NCBI GenBank assembly: GCA_963823755.1
Contig: CAWGMP010000026.1
Location: 13,859-77,858 of the forward strand
Length of the DNA stretch: 64,000 nucleotides
Reading direction: 5' to 3'
Source: GCA-003244245 sp963823755
GTDB taxonomy: Bacteria > Actinomycetota > Actinomycetes > Mycobacteriales > Pseudonocardiaceae
A program made the position numbers and the translations under genes. Position 1 is the stretch's first letter; every line of letters starts with the position of its first letter. Below, one piece after another: positions 1 through 11,056 of the stretch. Under the pieces are notes generated by a model that was given only the letters and a program-made list of their open reading frames with translations, searched no databases and was not told the DNA's origin.

Positions 1-13
1 GGATGCTGAGCGG

Positions 14-1252
14 CTAGAACACACCGCGAGCTGCCGCGTCGCGCACCGCCGCGTCGTGCTCCTCCCTCGTCACCGAGAAGCACGACGCCCCGTCCTTCTG
101 GCATTTCACGAAGTACCGCCACGGTCCCGGCTCCGGATTCAACGCGGCGGATATGGCCGCCGCACTCGGCGACCCGATCGGCGATACCGGCAGCCCGACG
201 TTGAGGTAGGTGTTGTACGGGCCAGGCCGGGCGCGGTCGACGTCGGACGTGTTGACTTCCTGCTGGTCCAACGGATAGTTGATCGTGGAGTCCATCTGGA
301 GTGGCATCTCGGCGCCAAGCCGGTTGTAGATGACTCGTGAGACCCGGCGGAAGTCCGGGGTGATCGCCTCCCGCTCGATCACCGAGGCGATCACCAGCAC
401 CTGGTAGGCGGTGTAACCGGTGCCCGTGACGGAGGCGGGGAAGCCACCCGCCAACAGCCGCGCCACGGACGTGCTCGTGACCTGCTGCAACAGCTCCACC
501 GCTGAACTTCCCGGGCGCACATCGTAGTCTCCGGGGACCAACAAGCCCTCTAGGCGTCGACGAGGTTCGACCCTCGACATCGGATCGGCGGCCCAGTGGG
601 GTACCGCGAGCTGACCGAGATCGGTCTGGCCCATCGCAGTACGAAGATCCTCGGGGCGTACGCACGTGCTCGTCGCCCCGATCATCGCGCAACTGGCTCG
701 GGAGATCTCGGTGAGCAGTCCCGGCACGGTTTTTCCGCCGGGCAGCTCGACATTGTCAAGCTGCTCGCCACCGCGAATCTCCAGATGTCCGACTCAAGCC
801 GCCGGTTGCTGCAGCCCGGCCACCGCGGCTGAGCCGGACATTCGCTGCCGCAACTGGTAATAGCCGGGCTGCACGGCCCGGACCCGGGGGTCGGCCTCAG
901 CCGCGAGAGTGAAGGCCCGGACGCTGGCAACAACGTTGCGTTGTACCAGATTGGCGGCGATCGCGGTGAGGCTCTGGCCGTCCTCGACCTGCACGACGGC
1001 TTGGGTATCACCCGCTCCGACGAAGTCAGGTGCCTCCCGCAACGCCTGTAGCTTGCGCACTCCGAACATAGCGCCGCCGATCGCCAGCACGAGCACGGCC
1101 AGTACGGTGCCAAGCACGACCCGTCGCCGACGCCGCTCTCGGACCCGGCACCGCACCCGTCGACTGTCGGTGCGCTGCGGCGAGAGAGGCTGCTCGGCGT
1201 CCATAGCCTCAGCATCCTCAGCGTTCTGGAACAGGCCGAGGTCGTCGGTCAT
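14..1252 (-). pseudogene. mltG: Endolytic murein transglycosylase MltG, interrupted by an in-frame TGA
   Basis: MltG is a membrane-anchored YceG-family lytic transglycosylase that cuts nascent glycan strands and so terminates their growth. Read in one frame from the ATG (MTDDLGLF), the product would be about 412 residues: an N-terminal cytoplasmic tail, a basic patch (RERRRRR), one membrane helix (VVLGTVLAVLVLAIGG), a LysM-like region, then the YceG domain with the catalytic-Glu segment VIASVIEREA and MDSTINYPLD. A TGA at 796-794 replaces an expected Arg codon (CGA to TGA fits) between LQQPAA and VGHLEIRGGEQLDN. Both sides stay in the same frame, so this is a nonsense change and not an indel. 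A GGAGG ribosome site precedes the ATG, 31 bases after ruvX. As read, only the anchor and part of the domain would be made, without the catalytic Glu. Family identity is firm; whether the stop is real is open. Confidence 0.85.
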
Positions 1253-1255
1253 GGC

Positions 1256-1314
1256 GCCTCCGCAGGACCATGTGCGCCGGTGGTCACCTCGCCGCCTCCG
1301 CAGGACCACGTGCG
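1256..1314. repeat. Short direct repeat at the ruvX-mltG junction
   Basis: Two 21-base copies (one mismatch, core gcctccgcaggacca) lie at 1256-1276 and 1294-1314, 38 bases apart. The second copy encodes the last residues of RuvX (DARGPAEA). The first lies after the RuvX stop and supplies the ribosome site and start context of mltG. This looks like a small tandem duplication of the ruvX 3' end. Confidence 0.7.
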
Positions 1315-1772
1315 TCGAGCCAACCCTGCAGGATCTCCACCGCAGCGGCCTGGTCGACCACCGCCCGCTGCTTGCGGCCGCGGATGCCCCGCTCGGCGAG
1401 CACGCGGGTGGCCGAGACGGTGGTGAGGCGCTCGTCGGTGAGCCGAACCGGAACACCGTCACCCAGCCGGCCAGCCAACGCCCGGGCATACTCCACTGCT
1501 GCCTGCGCCGCTGGTCCGTGCCACCCGGTCAGGGTCCGCGGGAGCCCGACCACCACCTCAACCACCTCGTGCTCAGCCACCAACGCCGCCAACGTATCGA
1601 GGTCGGTACCCCCGGACCGGTCACGTTTCAGGGTCACCAGGGGCGTCGCGAGCACCCCGGACGGATCCGACAACGCCACCCCGACCCGCACCTGACCGAA
1701 ATCGACGCCGAGGCGGCGGCCAGGTCTGGGATCGGGCCCGCCATCAGGACACCCTGGATCAGAGCCAGTCAT
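1284..1772 (-). CDS. ruvX: Putative Holliday-junction resolvase / pre-16S rRNA nuclease YqgF
   Basis: This 162-residue protein belongs to the YqgF/RuvX family of RNase H-fold nucleases, linked to 16S rRNA 5'-end maturation and to Holliday junction resolution. The RNase H strand LGVDFGQVRVGVALSDP carries the first catalytic Asp near residue 24. VVVGLPRTLTG and LTDERLTT, with the conserved Glu, follow, and the C-terminal AVVDQAAAVEILQGWLD holds the final Asp. Length is normal for actinobacteria. It sits 9 bases after alaS and upstream of mltG, the same alaS-ruvX-mltG order known in mycobacteria (Rv2555c-Rv2553c), so it is probably co-transcribed with them. Confidence 0.93.
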   Translation of the reverse strand: MTGSDPGCPDGGPDPRPGRRLGVDFGQVRVGVALSDPSGVLATPLVTLKRDRSGGTDLDTLAALVAEHEVVEVVVGLPRTLTGWHGPAAQAAVEYARALAGRLGDGVPVRLTDERLTTVSATRVLAERGIRGRKQRAVVDQAAAVEILQGWLDARGPAEAAR

Positions 1773-1781
1773 CAGAGCCGG

Positions 1782-4466
<2,685 letters not shown>

Positions 4467-4542
4467 GGGTCTTCCTCAAGAAGCGGGTCGATGCGCGTTG
4501 CGGGCGGCGCGAAGTGCTCCTGCCGCGGGGGCGGCACCAATA

Positions 4543-4794
4543 CTACTGCCGCGGCGCGACGTCCATTCCACTACGCTGCGCAACGGTGGCGCGCAGCTCC
4601 GCCTCTCGCTGGGCCATCCCGGCTCGCACCTCGACACCGAAGGAACCAACCGCGGCCGCCAGTTCTCGAACCGCATCACCCACGTTCTCGGCTACGCCTG
4701 CGGGAGTCATCCGATGGGCGGCATTGCGAGCTTTGCGGCTGGCCGCAATCCCGGCAGCAATACCCAGACCGAACCAGAGCATCCGCTTCATCAT
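4543..4794 (-). CDS. Small membrane-anchored protein, DUF6167-like
   Basis: A protein of 83 residues that begins MMKRMLWFGLGIAAGIAASRK, a single N-terminal membrane helix, and continues as a mostly helical cytoplasmic tail (ENVGDAVRELAAAVGSFGVEVRAGMAQREAEL is spread over residues 36-67). Its ATG overlaps the stop of the upstream DUF948 gene in an ATGA arrangement, so the two are translationally coupled. This pair upstream of alaS is conserved in actinobacteria (Rv2556c region), but the function is unknown. The DUF assignment is from recollection of the family pattern. Confidence 0.75.
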   Translation of the reverse strand: MMKRMLWFGLGIAAGIAASRKARNAAHRMTPAGVAENVGDAVRELAAAVGSFGVEVRAGMAQREAELRATVAQRSGMDVAPRQ

Positions 4795-5201
4795 TTACCC
4801 CCGCTCCGTCGCCGCCCCCGCGGCCGACGTGCGGACGCATCGCCCTTGCTGCTCCGGCGGCGGCTACGCATCGCCTTGCTCACGCCATAGGACAGCGCCG
4901 CCACCCGCACCAAAGGCCCTCCCAGCGTCGCGGTGAACAGGGAGGTCAGCGCCGACACGTTGCCGGTCACCGCCTGAGCGTTCGCGGTGATCCCGTCCAG
5001 CCGCTCCAACTGGGCGTTGACCTGAGTGACGGTGGTGTTCGCGCCGCTGAACAGCGGATCGGCATCTTCACTGGCCTTGCGGATCGCCAGCGTCACCTCA
5101 TCCAGGGTGCGGCCCAGCTTGATCAGTGGCACAGCCAGCAGGCCGACCAGCACAACGAATGCACCAGCGGCAACTAGCGCAGCGATCTGACCTGCCGACA
5201 C
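4791..5201 (-). CDS. DUF948 domain-containing membrane protein
   Basis: The start chosen is the GTG at 5201 (VSAGQIAALVA), which has GGAGG seven bases upstream; the longer reading adds only an unlikely Arg-rich leader. The product is about 136 residues: an N-terminal membrane helix (IAALVAAGAFVVLVGLLAVP), an amphipathic DUF948 region (LIKLGRTLDEVTLAIRK to DGITANAQAVTGNVSALTS), and a strongly basic tail (RSRRRSSKGD to RRRSGGK). DUF948 proteins are membrane-tethered and of unknown role. It is coupled to the next small gene and probably to alaS. Confidence 0.8.
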   Translation of the reverse strand: MSAGQIAALVAAGAFVVLVGLLAVPLIKLGRTLDEVTLAIRKASEDADPLFSGANTTVTQVNAQLERLDGITANAQAVTGNVSALTSLFTATLGGPLVRVAALSYGVSKAMRSRRRSSKGDASARRPRGRRRSGGK

Positions 5202-5318
5202 GTGCCCCTCCTCGCCGATGGTAGTAGTCGACCGGTCGCGACGACCTGCGCGCCGCACCGGTGATGGGTCGACAGGCTACCGCGCAGCGTCGAGGTCCGA
5301 GCACCCCGGATATCCCTT

Positions 5319-5337
5319 TGTAGTTAGCCTCTCCTAA
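5319..5337 (+). promoter_or_regulatory. Candidate IdeR/DmdR iron box
   Basis: The 19 bases TGTAGTTAGCCTCTCCTAA match 14 of 19 positions of the actinobacterial iron-box consensus TTAGGTTAGSCTAACCTAA, including the central TTAGCCT core and the CCTAA half. It lies 40 bases upstream of the siderophore operon, where DtxR-family iron repressors act. Regulation by iron is inferred from site and gene content. Confidence 0.75.
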
Positions 5338-5377
5338 ACGATGGACCGCTGAACTGCCGACCCGCTTCGGAGGATTC

Positions 5378-6937
5378 GTGATTCCGGCCGCCACGGCTCC
5401 GTACCAACCCGCGATCACGTCCGGCGACGACGGCGACGCGCAGGCCATCCCACCCAGCGCATTGGCCGGCAGCAGGGAGGGTCTGAACGAACTCGCCACG
5501 CTGGTCGCCCGCATCGTGCACGGCGCGCTCACTGTGACCCGCTCAGCCGGCCCGTTACCGCCCGGCGCGCCGCATGAGGTCCTCGCCGCCGCCCGCGATC
5601 TCCTCGGGCCGGCTGCGCTGCCCGAGTACGGCACCGGCGCTGACGATGCATTGCACCGGCTGGCCACGGTGTTGACCCGGCACGGGCTGGACCTGTCCCA
5701 CCCGCACGCCGCCGCGCATCTGCAACCCCCGCCGCTGGCCGTCGCGGTCGCGGCAGACGCGCTGGCCACCGCCGGCAACGCCTCGCTGGACACCTACGAC
5801 TCCGGACCGGCCACGCTCGCCGTCGAGGGCTGGGTGGTCGACGTGCTCATCCGGATGGCTGGGTTGGGCGGCGATGCCGGTGGGGTGTTCACCCCCGGTG
5901 GATCGATGTCCAACCTGCTGGCGCTGCTGCTGGCCAGGGAGCACGCTGCGGCCCGGTGTGGGGTGGACACCCGCCGCGACGGCGTGGCCGGACTGCCGAG
6001 GCCGGTGGTGTTGGCCAGCGAGGTGGCGCACTTCTCGGTGCAGCGCGCCTGCGCCACCCTCGGTCTCGGCGAAGCTGCGGTACGTCCGGTCGCAGTCGAC
6101 CATCATTACCGGATGCGGCCCGAGGCGCTGGCGGCGCAGCTGGCACAGCTGGCACAGCTGAGTGCGGACACCATGGCGGTGGCGGTGGTGGCCACCGCGG
6201 GCACCACCGACTTCGGCTCCGTCGACCCGCTGCCCCAGATCGCCGCCTTGGCCGCCGAACACCGGGTGTGGCTGCACGTCGACGCGGCCTACGGCTTCGG
6301 TGCGCTGTTCTCCGAGCGGATGGCCCCGCTGCTGGCCGGTCTCGGCGCCGCCGACTCGGTCACCCTGGATCTGCACAAGATCGGTTGGCAGCCTGCCTCG
6401 GCCAGTGCGGTGCTGGTTCGCGACGCCGCCCGGTTCGCTCCGCTGGACAGCCCGGTCGCCTACCTCAACCCGGTCGATGACACGCTGGCCGGCTACGGCG
6501 GGCTGCTGGGGCGCAGTCTCCAGACGACTCGCCGGGCCGACACCGTCAAGGTGGCCGCCACGTTGCTGGCCCACGGTCGTCTCGGGCTGGGCAGGATGGT
6601 CGACGCCTGTCACGATCTTGCCCGGCACGCACAGCGGCGGATCGACACCGAGCCCACACTGGAGCTGGTGTCCCCAGCTCAGCTCAGCACTGTGGTGTTC
6701 CGCTACCGCGGATCCCGACCAGGTAGCGACAGCATGCTCAACGCCGCGCTGCGGCGCCGGCTGCTGCACAGCGGACGCGCCCTGGTCGGCCGCACGGAGG
6801 TGCGGCTCGACGGGCCCGCCGCACCACCCTCGGTATGTCTCAAGCTCACTTTGCTCAATCCCACGGCCCGACCACAGGACATCGACACACTGCTCGAGGC
6901 GGTGCTCGCCGCAGGCCACGATGAGGAGAACTCGTGA
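5378..6937 (+). CDS. PLP-dependent group II amino-acid decarboxylase (siderophore diamine supply)
   Basis: A 519-residue decarboxylase of the glutamate/diaminobutyrate/lysine decarboxylase fold. Visible are GGVFTPGGSMSNLLALLLA (cofactor phosphate loop, near 168-186), VHFS-type HFSVQRACATLG, the cofactor-binding WLHVDAAYGFG, and the Schiff-base lysine in LDLHKIGWQP. The start is GTG with CGGAGGA upstream. It probably removes CO2 from lysine, ornithine or 2,4-diaminobutyrate to give the diamine used by the adjacent NIS synthetase; the substrate cannot be told from the sequence. Its stop overlaps the next start (GTGA). The candidate iron box lies just upstream. It resembles DesA by context, but desB and desC partners are absent here. 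Confidence 0.88.
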   Translation: MIPAATAPYQPAITSGDDGDAQAIPPSALAGSREGLNELATLVARIVHGALTVTRSAGPLPPGAPHEVLAAARDLLGPAALPEYGTGADDALHRLATVLTRHGLDLSHPHAAAHLQPPPLAVAVAADALATAGNASLDTYDSGPATLAVEGWVVDVLIRMAGLGGDAGGVFTPGGSMSNLLALLLAREHAAARCGVDTRRDGVAGLPRPVVLASEVAHFSVQRACATLGLGEAAVRPVAVDHHYRMRPEALAAQLAQLAQLSADTMAVAVVATAGTTDFGSVDPLPQIAALAAEHRVWLHVDAAYGFGALFSERMAPLLAGLGAADSVTLDLHKIGWQPASASAVLVRDAARFAPLDSPVAYLNPVDDTLAGYGGLLGRSLQTTRRADTVKVAATLLAHGRLGLGRMVDACHDLARHAQRRIDTEPTLELVSPAQLSTVVFRYRGSRPGSDSMLNAALRRRLLHSGRALVGRTEVRLDGPAAPPSVCLKLTLLNPTARPQDIDTLLEAVLAAGHDEENS

Positions 6938-8739
6938 CATCCGATTGCGTCCCTCCGGGCGCCGACCCGTTGCAGACCGGCTCGCCTCGCGCGGCCGCTG
7001 AGCACGCCCATCTCGAGGCCCTGCTGCGCTGCTGGACCCGGGAGACCGGGATACCGGTGCAGCCGGGACCACTGCACGTCGCGCTACCGGCCACCGGGCT
7101 GACCCTGGTCACCGACGTCCGGTACGCGTCGATCACCGGATGGCACCGGTTCGGGCCGGTGCGGCTGCGCCGTGCCGACGGTGCCGACGCCGGTCCAGCG
7201 GATCCGGTGCTCGCCGTCGCACTGGTCGCCACCGAGGCCATCGCCCGTGGCGGGGCTCTTTCCGGCGGCATCCCGTCCGGCGAGCTGGCCGACCTGGTCG
7301 AGCGGACCGCGGACTCGCTGCGGCGGGTGGAGACATTCCTGTCCGGCCCTGGGACCGTGAGCGACGCAGCGCCACCGCTCGACCCTTTTCTCGATGCCGA
7401 GCAGGCGCTGCTGCTGGGTCACCTGCACCACCCGGCACCCAAGAACCGGGACGGGATCACGCCTGCCGAGGCCGCCGCGTGGTCGCCGGAACTGCGCGGA
7501 TCGTTCCGGCTGCACTGGTTCGCCGCCGACCCCGCTGTGGTGTCGCAGGACGCGGTGACCGACTCCCCCGCGCTGCGCGGCCGGGACACCGCCGCGTTGT
7601 TCGTCGATCTCGCCGAGGTCGCCGACACCGATGGGCGGATCCTGGTGCCCGCCCACCCTTGGCAGGCGCGCGACGCCCTGCGCCGTCCCCGGGTGGCCGC
7701 CCTGATCAAGGCCGGTCTGCTGGAACCGCTCGGGGAACGCGGGGCGCCGTGGTATCCCACATCCTCGGTGCGAACCGTTTACCGGCCCGGCACGGAGGTG
7801 ATGCTCAAGTTGTCATTGGGACTGCGGATCACCAACTCGCGGCGCGAGTTGACCCGTAAGGAGCTGCGCCGGGGTGTGGAGGTGCATCGCCTGCTGGATT
7901 CCGGCTACCTGGCGGCCACCACTGCTGCGCACCCGTCCTTCTCGATCGTCCGGGACCCCGGCTGGCTCGCCGTGGACGAGCCACAGCGCGCCGGCGGACC
8001 GAAGCTCACCGGCCTGGACGTCGCCGTGCGCGAGGTACCCGAGCAGGTCTCGCAGTTGCGGACCCTGGTGGGTCTGGTCGCCCCCCGGCCGCAGCACGGG
8101 TTGTCCCGGCTGGGCGAACTGGTGGCCACCGGTGGGCTGGATCCCACGGCCTGGGTGGTCACCTACACCGACAAGGTGCTGGTGCCGATGCTGCACCTCT
8201 ACGCCGCCACCGGGATCGGTGTCGAAGCCCACCAGCAGAACACCCTGGTACGGCTTGCCCCGGACGGCCAGGTCACCGGTGGGGCGTTCCGGGACAACGA
8301 GGCCTACTCGCTGGCTGCGTCGCGCCTGCCCGAGCTGCTGCGAACGCGTGGAACCACGGAGACCGCGCTGGCCGTGGTCGACGACCGGATCATCGAAGAC
8401 CGGCTGTCCTACTACCTGCTGCGCAACCAGGTCCTTGCTGCGGTGGGCTGCCTCGCGGTGGACGGGCTGGCCGGTGAACCAGAGCTGGTGGATGCCGTAG
8501 CCGACCGGCTGCGCGCCGCACTTCCCGGGCTCGCGGCGGCCGGGCCAGACGGTGACCGGCTAGCCCGGCGATGGCTGACCGAACCCACTTTGCCGTGCAA
8601 GGGCAACCTGTTCACCCGCCTGCACGGCATCGACGAGGTCAGGGCCCCCCTAGACGCCCAGTCCGTCTACCTCGACGCCCCCAACCCGCTGCTTTTCCCC
8701 GACATGGGGACATATCGGGCTGAATCGCGCTCGGATTAG
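6934..8739 (+). CDS. IucA/IucC-family NRPS-independent siderophore synthetase
   Basis: This 601-residue ATP-dependent ligase condenses a carboxylate with an amine or hydroxamate to build a siderophore. Family landmarks are the HHPAPKNRDG motif (ATP-binding, near residue 170), VPAHPWQARD, SSVRTVYRPG, KLSLGLRITNSRRELTR, and the EAHQQNTLVRL and GAFRDNEAYSL active-site segments, then a FerR-like C-terminal FhuF-type region (LPCKGNLFTRLHG). Length is normal. It overlaps the decarboxylase gene by four bases, so the two are coupled. Its last codons lie inside the left arm of a perfect hairpin. No exporter, uptake system, hydroxylase or acyltransferase is adjacent. Confidence 0.93.
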   Translation: MTSDCVPPGADPLQTGSPRAAAEHAHLEALLRCWTRETGIPVQPGPLHVALPATGLTLVTDVRYASITGWHRFGPVRLRRADGADAGPADPVLAVALVATEAIARGGALSGGIPSGELADLVERTADSLRRVETFLSGPGTVSDAAPPLDPFLDAEQALLLGHLHHPAPKNRDGITPAEAAAWSPELRGSFRLHWFAADPAVVSQDAVTDSPALRGRDTAALFVDLAEVADTDGRILVPAHPWQARDALRRPRVAALIKAGLLEPLGERGAPWYPTSSVRTVYRPGTEVMLKLSLGLRITNSRRELTRKELRRGVEVHRLLDSGYLAATTAAHPSFSIVRDPGWLAVDEPQRAGGPKLTGLDVAVREVPEQVSQLRTLVGLVAPRPQHGLSRLGELVATGGLDPTAWVVTYTDKVLVPMLHLYAATGIGVEAHQQNTLVRLAPDGQVTGGAFRDNEAYSLAASRLPELLRTRGTTETALAVVDDRIIEDRLSYYLLRNQVLAAVGCLAVDGLAGEPELVDAVADRLRAALPGLAAAGPDGDRLARRWLTEPTLPCKGNLFTRLHGIDEVRAPLDAQSVYLDAPNPLLFPDMGTYRAESRSD

Positions 8740-8757
8740 CCCGATATGTCCCCATGT
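8702..8757. terminator. Perfect 20-bp hairpin between convergent genes
   Basis: The arms at 8702-8721 and 8738-8757 (acatggggacatatcgggct and its reverse complement) pair perfectly around a 16-base loop. An AAAAA run follows on the plus strand, giving a T run after the hairpin for the opposite strand. It separates the siderophore operon from the convergent rarA gene and overlaps the siderophore synthetase stop. A bidirectional terminator is the simplest reading. Confidence 0.8.
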
Positions 8758-8765
8758 GGGAAAAA

Positions 8766-10125
8766 TCAGTGGCCGCGGATGACCCGGCGGAGCCGGGTCA
8801 TCCGCTCGGCGAGGGCGCGTTCGGCGCCGTGGGCGCTGGGTTCGTAGTAGTTCCGTCCGACCAGGGCATCCGGGGGGTACTGCTGGGCCACCACGCCGTC
8901 GGGCACGTCGTGCGGGTAACGGTAGCTCTGCGCGTGACCAAGACGCGCAGAGCCCGCGTAGTGCCCATCGCGAAGATGCGCCGGGACTGCTCCGGTGGAC
9001 CCAACCCGGACGTCGGCCAGGGCCGCGTCGATCGCGGTGATCACCGCGTTGGACTTGGGTGCGGTGGCCAGGTGCACCGTGGCCTGGGCCAGCGCGAGCC
9101 GGCCCTCGGGCATCCCGATGAACTGCACGGCATGGGCCGCGGCCACCGCCGTCTGCAGCGCCGTCGGGTCAGCCATCCCGATATCCTCGCTGGCGTGCAC
9201 GACCAACCGCCGTGCGATGAACCGCGGGTCTTCACCCGCCTCCACCATCCGCGCCAGGTAGTGCAGCGCCGCGTCCACATCGGATCCCGCGGATGGCCTT
9301 GATGAACGCACTGATCACGTCGTAGTGCTGGTCCCCGGCCCGGTCGTAGCGCACCGCGGCCTTATCCACCACGCGCTCGACGCAGGCCAGGTCCACCTCG
9401 GAGCCACCCACTGAGGTGACCGCCTCGGCAGCGGTCTCCAGTGCGGTCAGTGCGCGCCGGGCGTCCCCAGCGGCAAGCCGCACCAGGTGTTCCTCGGCTG
9501 CGGGATCCACCGTGATCGACCCGCCGAACCCGCGCGGGTCGGACAGTGCACGCCTGATCAGCGTTCGCACGTCGTCATCGGACAACGGATGCAGCTGCAG
9601 TACCAGTGAGCGCGACAGCAGCGGCGACACCACCGAGAAGAACGGGTTCTCCGTGGTCGCGGCGACCAACAGGACAACCCGATCCTCGACGGCACCGAGT
9701 AACGCATCCTGTTGGGTGCGGGAGAAACGGTGTACCTCGTCGATGAACAACACGGTGGCGTCCCCGCCCTCCCGGCCCAATCGGCGACGCGCGGCGTCGA
9801 TCACCGCGCGGACTTCCTTCACCCCGGCCGACAGCGCCGACAGCGCCTCGAAGCGCCGCCCGGTCACCTGCGAGACCAGCCGGGCCAGCGTGGTCTTCCC
9901 GGTCCCCGGCGGGCCGTACAGGATCACCGACACCGCTGAGCCACCTTCGACCAACCTCCGCAGCGGGCTGCCGGGCGCCAGCAGATGGTCCTGCCCGACG
10001 ACCTCCTCCAGCATGGCCGGCCGCATCCGAACCGCGAGCGGTGCCGAGGCGGACAACCGCTGCTCGGCGCGATCCTCAGCCTGCACAGCAAACAGGCCCT
10101 CATCGAAAAGGGCGTCGCTACTCAC
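8766..10125 (-). pseudogene. rarA: Replication-associated recombination protein RarA, frameshifted
   Basis: RarA/MgsA is an AAA+ ATPase that acts at stalled replication forks. From the GTG at 10125 (VSSDALFDEG) the frame encodes the clamp-loader-like ATPase with Walker A GPPGTGKTT, Walker B LFIDEVHR, sensor 1 VAATTENP and the Arg-finger segment, up to DVISAFIKAIRG. It then shifts frame. The remaining domain (GSDVDAALHYLARM to the end at 8766, with HASEDIGMADP and NYYEPS) continues in another frame. The break lies at CCC 9286-9288, where CC would restore IRGSDVD. The gene looks otherwise intact, so a single extra base in a homopolymer explains everything. Uninterrupted, it would be about 453 residues. 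Confidence 0.88.
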
Positions 10126-10129
10126 ACCT

Positions 10130-10963
10130 CTACCTGCCACACTGCGACGGTACCGTCGCCGGCCGACCGAACATGTCCCGCAGCACCAACGCGGCGACGT
10201 GCGGTAGCAGGTCGCGGCCACGCCGCACCAACCACGGCACGCCGTGGCAGACCAGCCAGGCGGCGTGGTGGGCGGCGCTCAGCTGCCGGCCCCCCGAGCA
10301 GGTCAGGTCGACTGAGTAGGGCACCGTGATGCCGGCACCGGCGAGCAGGCCGGCAAAACCGGAGGCGAGCATCCGATGCCCGCACTCGGAGGGATGGAGA
10401 CGGTCGACGCTCCACGCCGCAGTGTCGTAGGCACCGGGCATCAGGTGCAGATCCAGGCACAACGCGCCGCGCCGGGCCACCACCTGATCGGTGGCATCGT
10501 TGAGCTGCCCGATCCGGAGGCGCAGCACTCTGCCCAGGGGTCCGGGCAACCGGAACACCTGTCCGTGATCGTGGAACCGGGCCGTCAGCACCACGGCACC
10601 ACCGGCCTGCAACGCGGTGATCGTGAGATCAAGGTCGTCACGCAACGCGACGGGATCGAAGTCCGAGCGCAGCGTGTCGTTCATGCCGGCCAGGATCACC
10701 GCGACATCGGGTCGCGCCGCCACCGCACCGGGCAGCTGACGGTGCGGTAAATCAGCTATCCGCGCACCGATACCGGAGACGTTGAGGTAGCGAACTTCCG
10801 CTGGGGCGCCGAGGGCCGCAGCCAGCAACGGACCGAAGCCACGCCAGCCGCCAGCAGGCAACGGATCACCCACACCGACCGCGGTGGAATCACCGAGTAC
10901 GGCCAGGCTCGCGACGCGACGGCACATCGGATGGGGAACGACGGGGAGCGTTTCCACAGCCAC
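10130..10963 (-). CDS. SGNH/GDSL hydrolase family protein
   Basis: A 277-residue esterase-fold protein. Block I is AVLGDSTAVGVG with the nucleophilic Ser near residue 26. Block II Gly lies in NVSGIGARI, block III in ILAGMNDT with the oxyanion Asn, and block V in SVDRLHPSECGHRML with the catalytic Asp and His. All four SGNH residues are present. No signal peptide or membrane helix is evident. It ends five bases before the rarA start, so the two are likely co-transcribed. The substrate is unknown. Confidence 0.88.
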   Translation of the reverse strand: MAVETLPVVPHPMCRRVASLAVLGDSTAVGVGDPLPAGGWRGFGPLLAAALGAPAEVRYLNVSGIGARIADLPHRQLPGAVAARPDVAVILAGMNDTLRSDFDPVALRDDLDLTITALQAGGAVVLTARFHDHGQVFRLPGPLGRVLRLRIGQLNDATDQVVARRGALCLDLHLMPGAYDTAAWSVDRLHPSECGHRMLASGFAGLLAGAGITVPYSVDLTCSGGRQLSAAHHAAWLVCHGVPWLVRRGRDLLPHVAALVLRDMFGRPATVPSQCGR

Positions 10964-11056
10964 CCAACGATGATCACCTGGTGGGGCTCACCACCGGTGA
11001 GCAACTGATGACATGTCAAGGACGGCTTCGCAAACGATCGGTGCCACTCGCGCCCG

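Noticed and set aside
791..799. Selenocysteine or programmed readthrough of the mltG TGA
   Set aside because: MltG has no selenocysteine members, no SECIS-like hairpin follows, and the expected residue is Arg.
5555..7072. 505-codon minus-strand frame opposite the decarboxylase
   Set aside because: The plus-strand frame carries all decarboxylase motifs; the antisense is low complexity.
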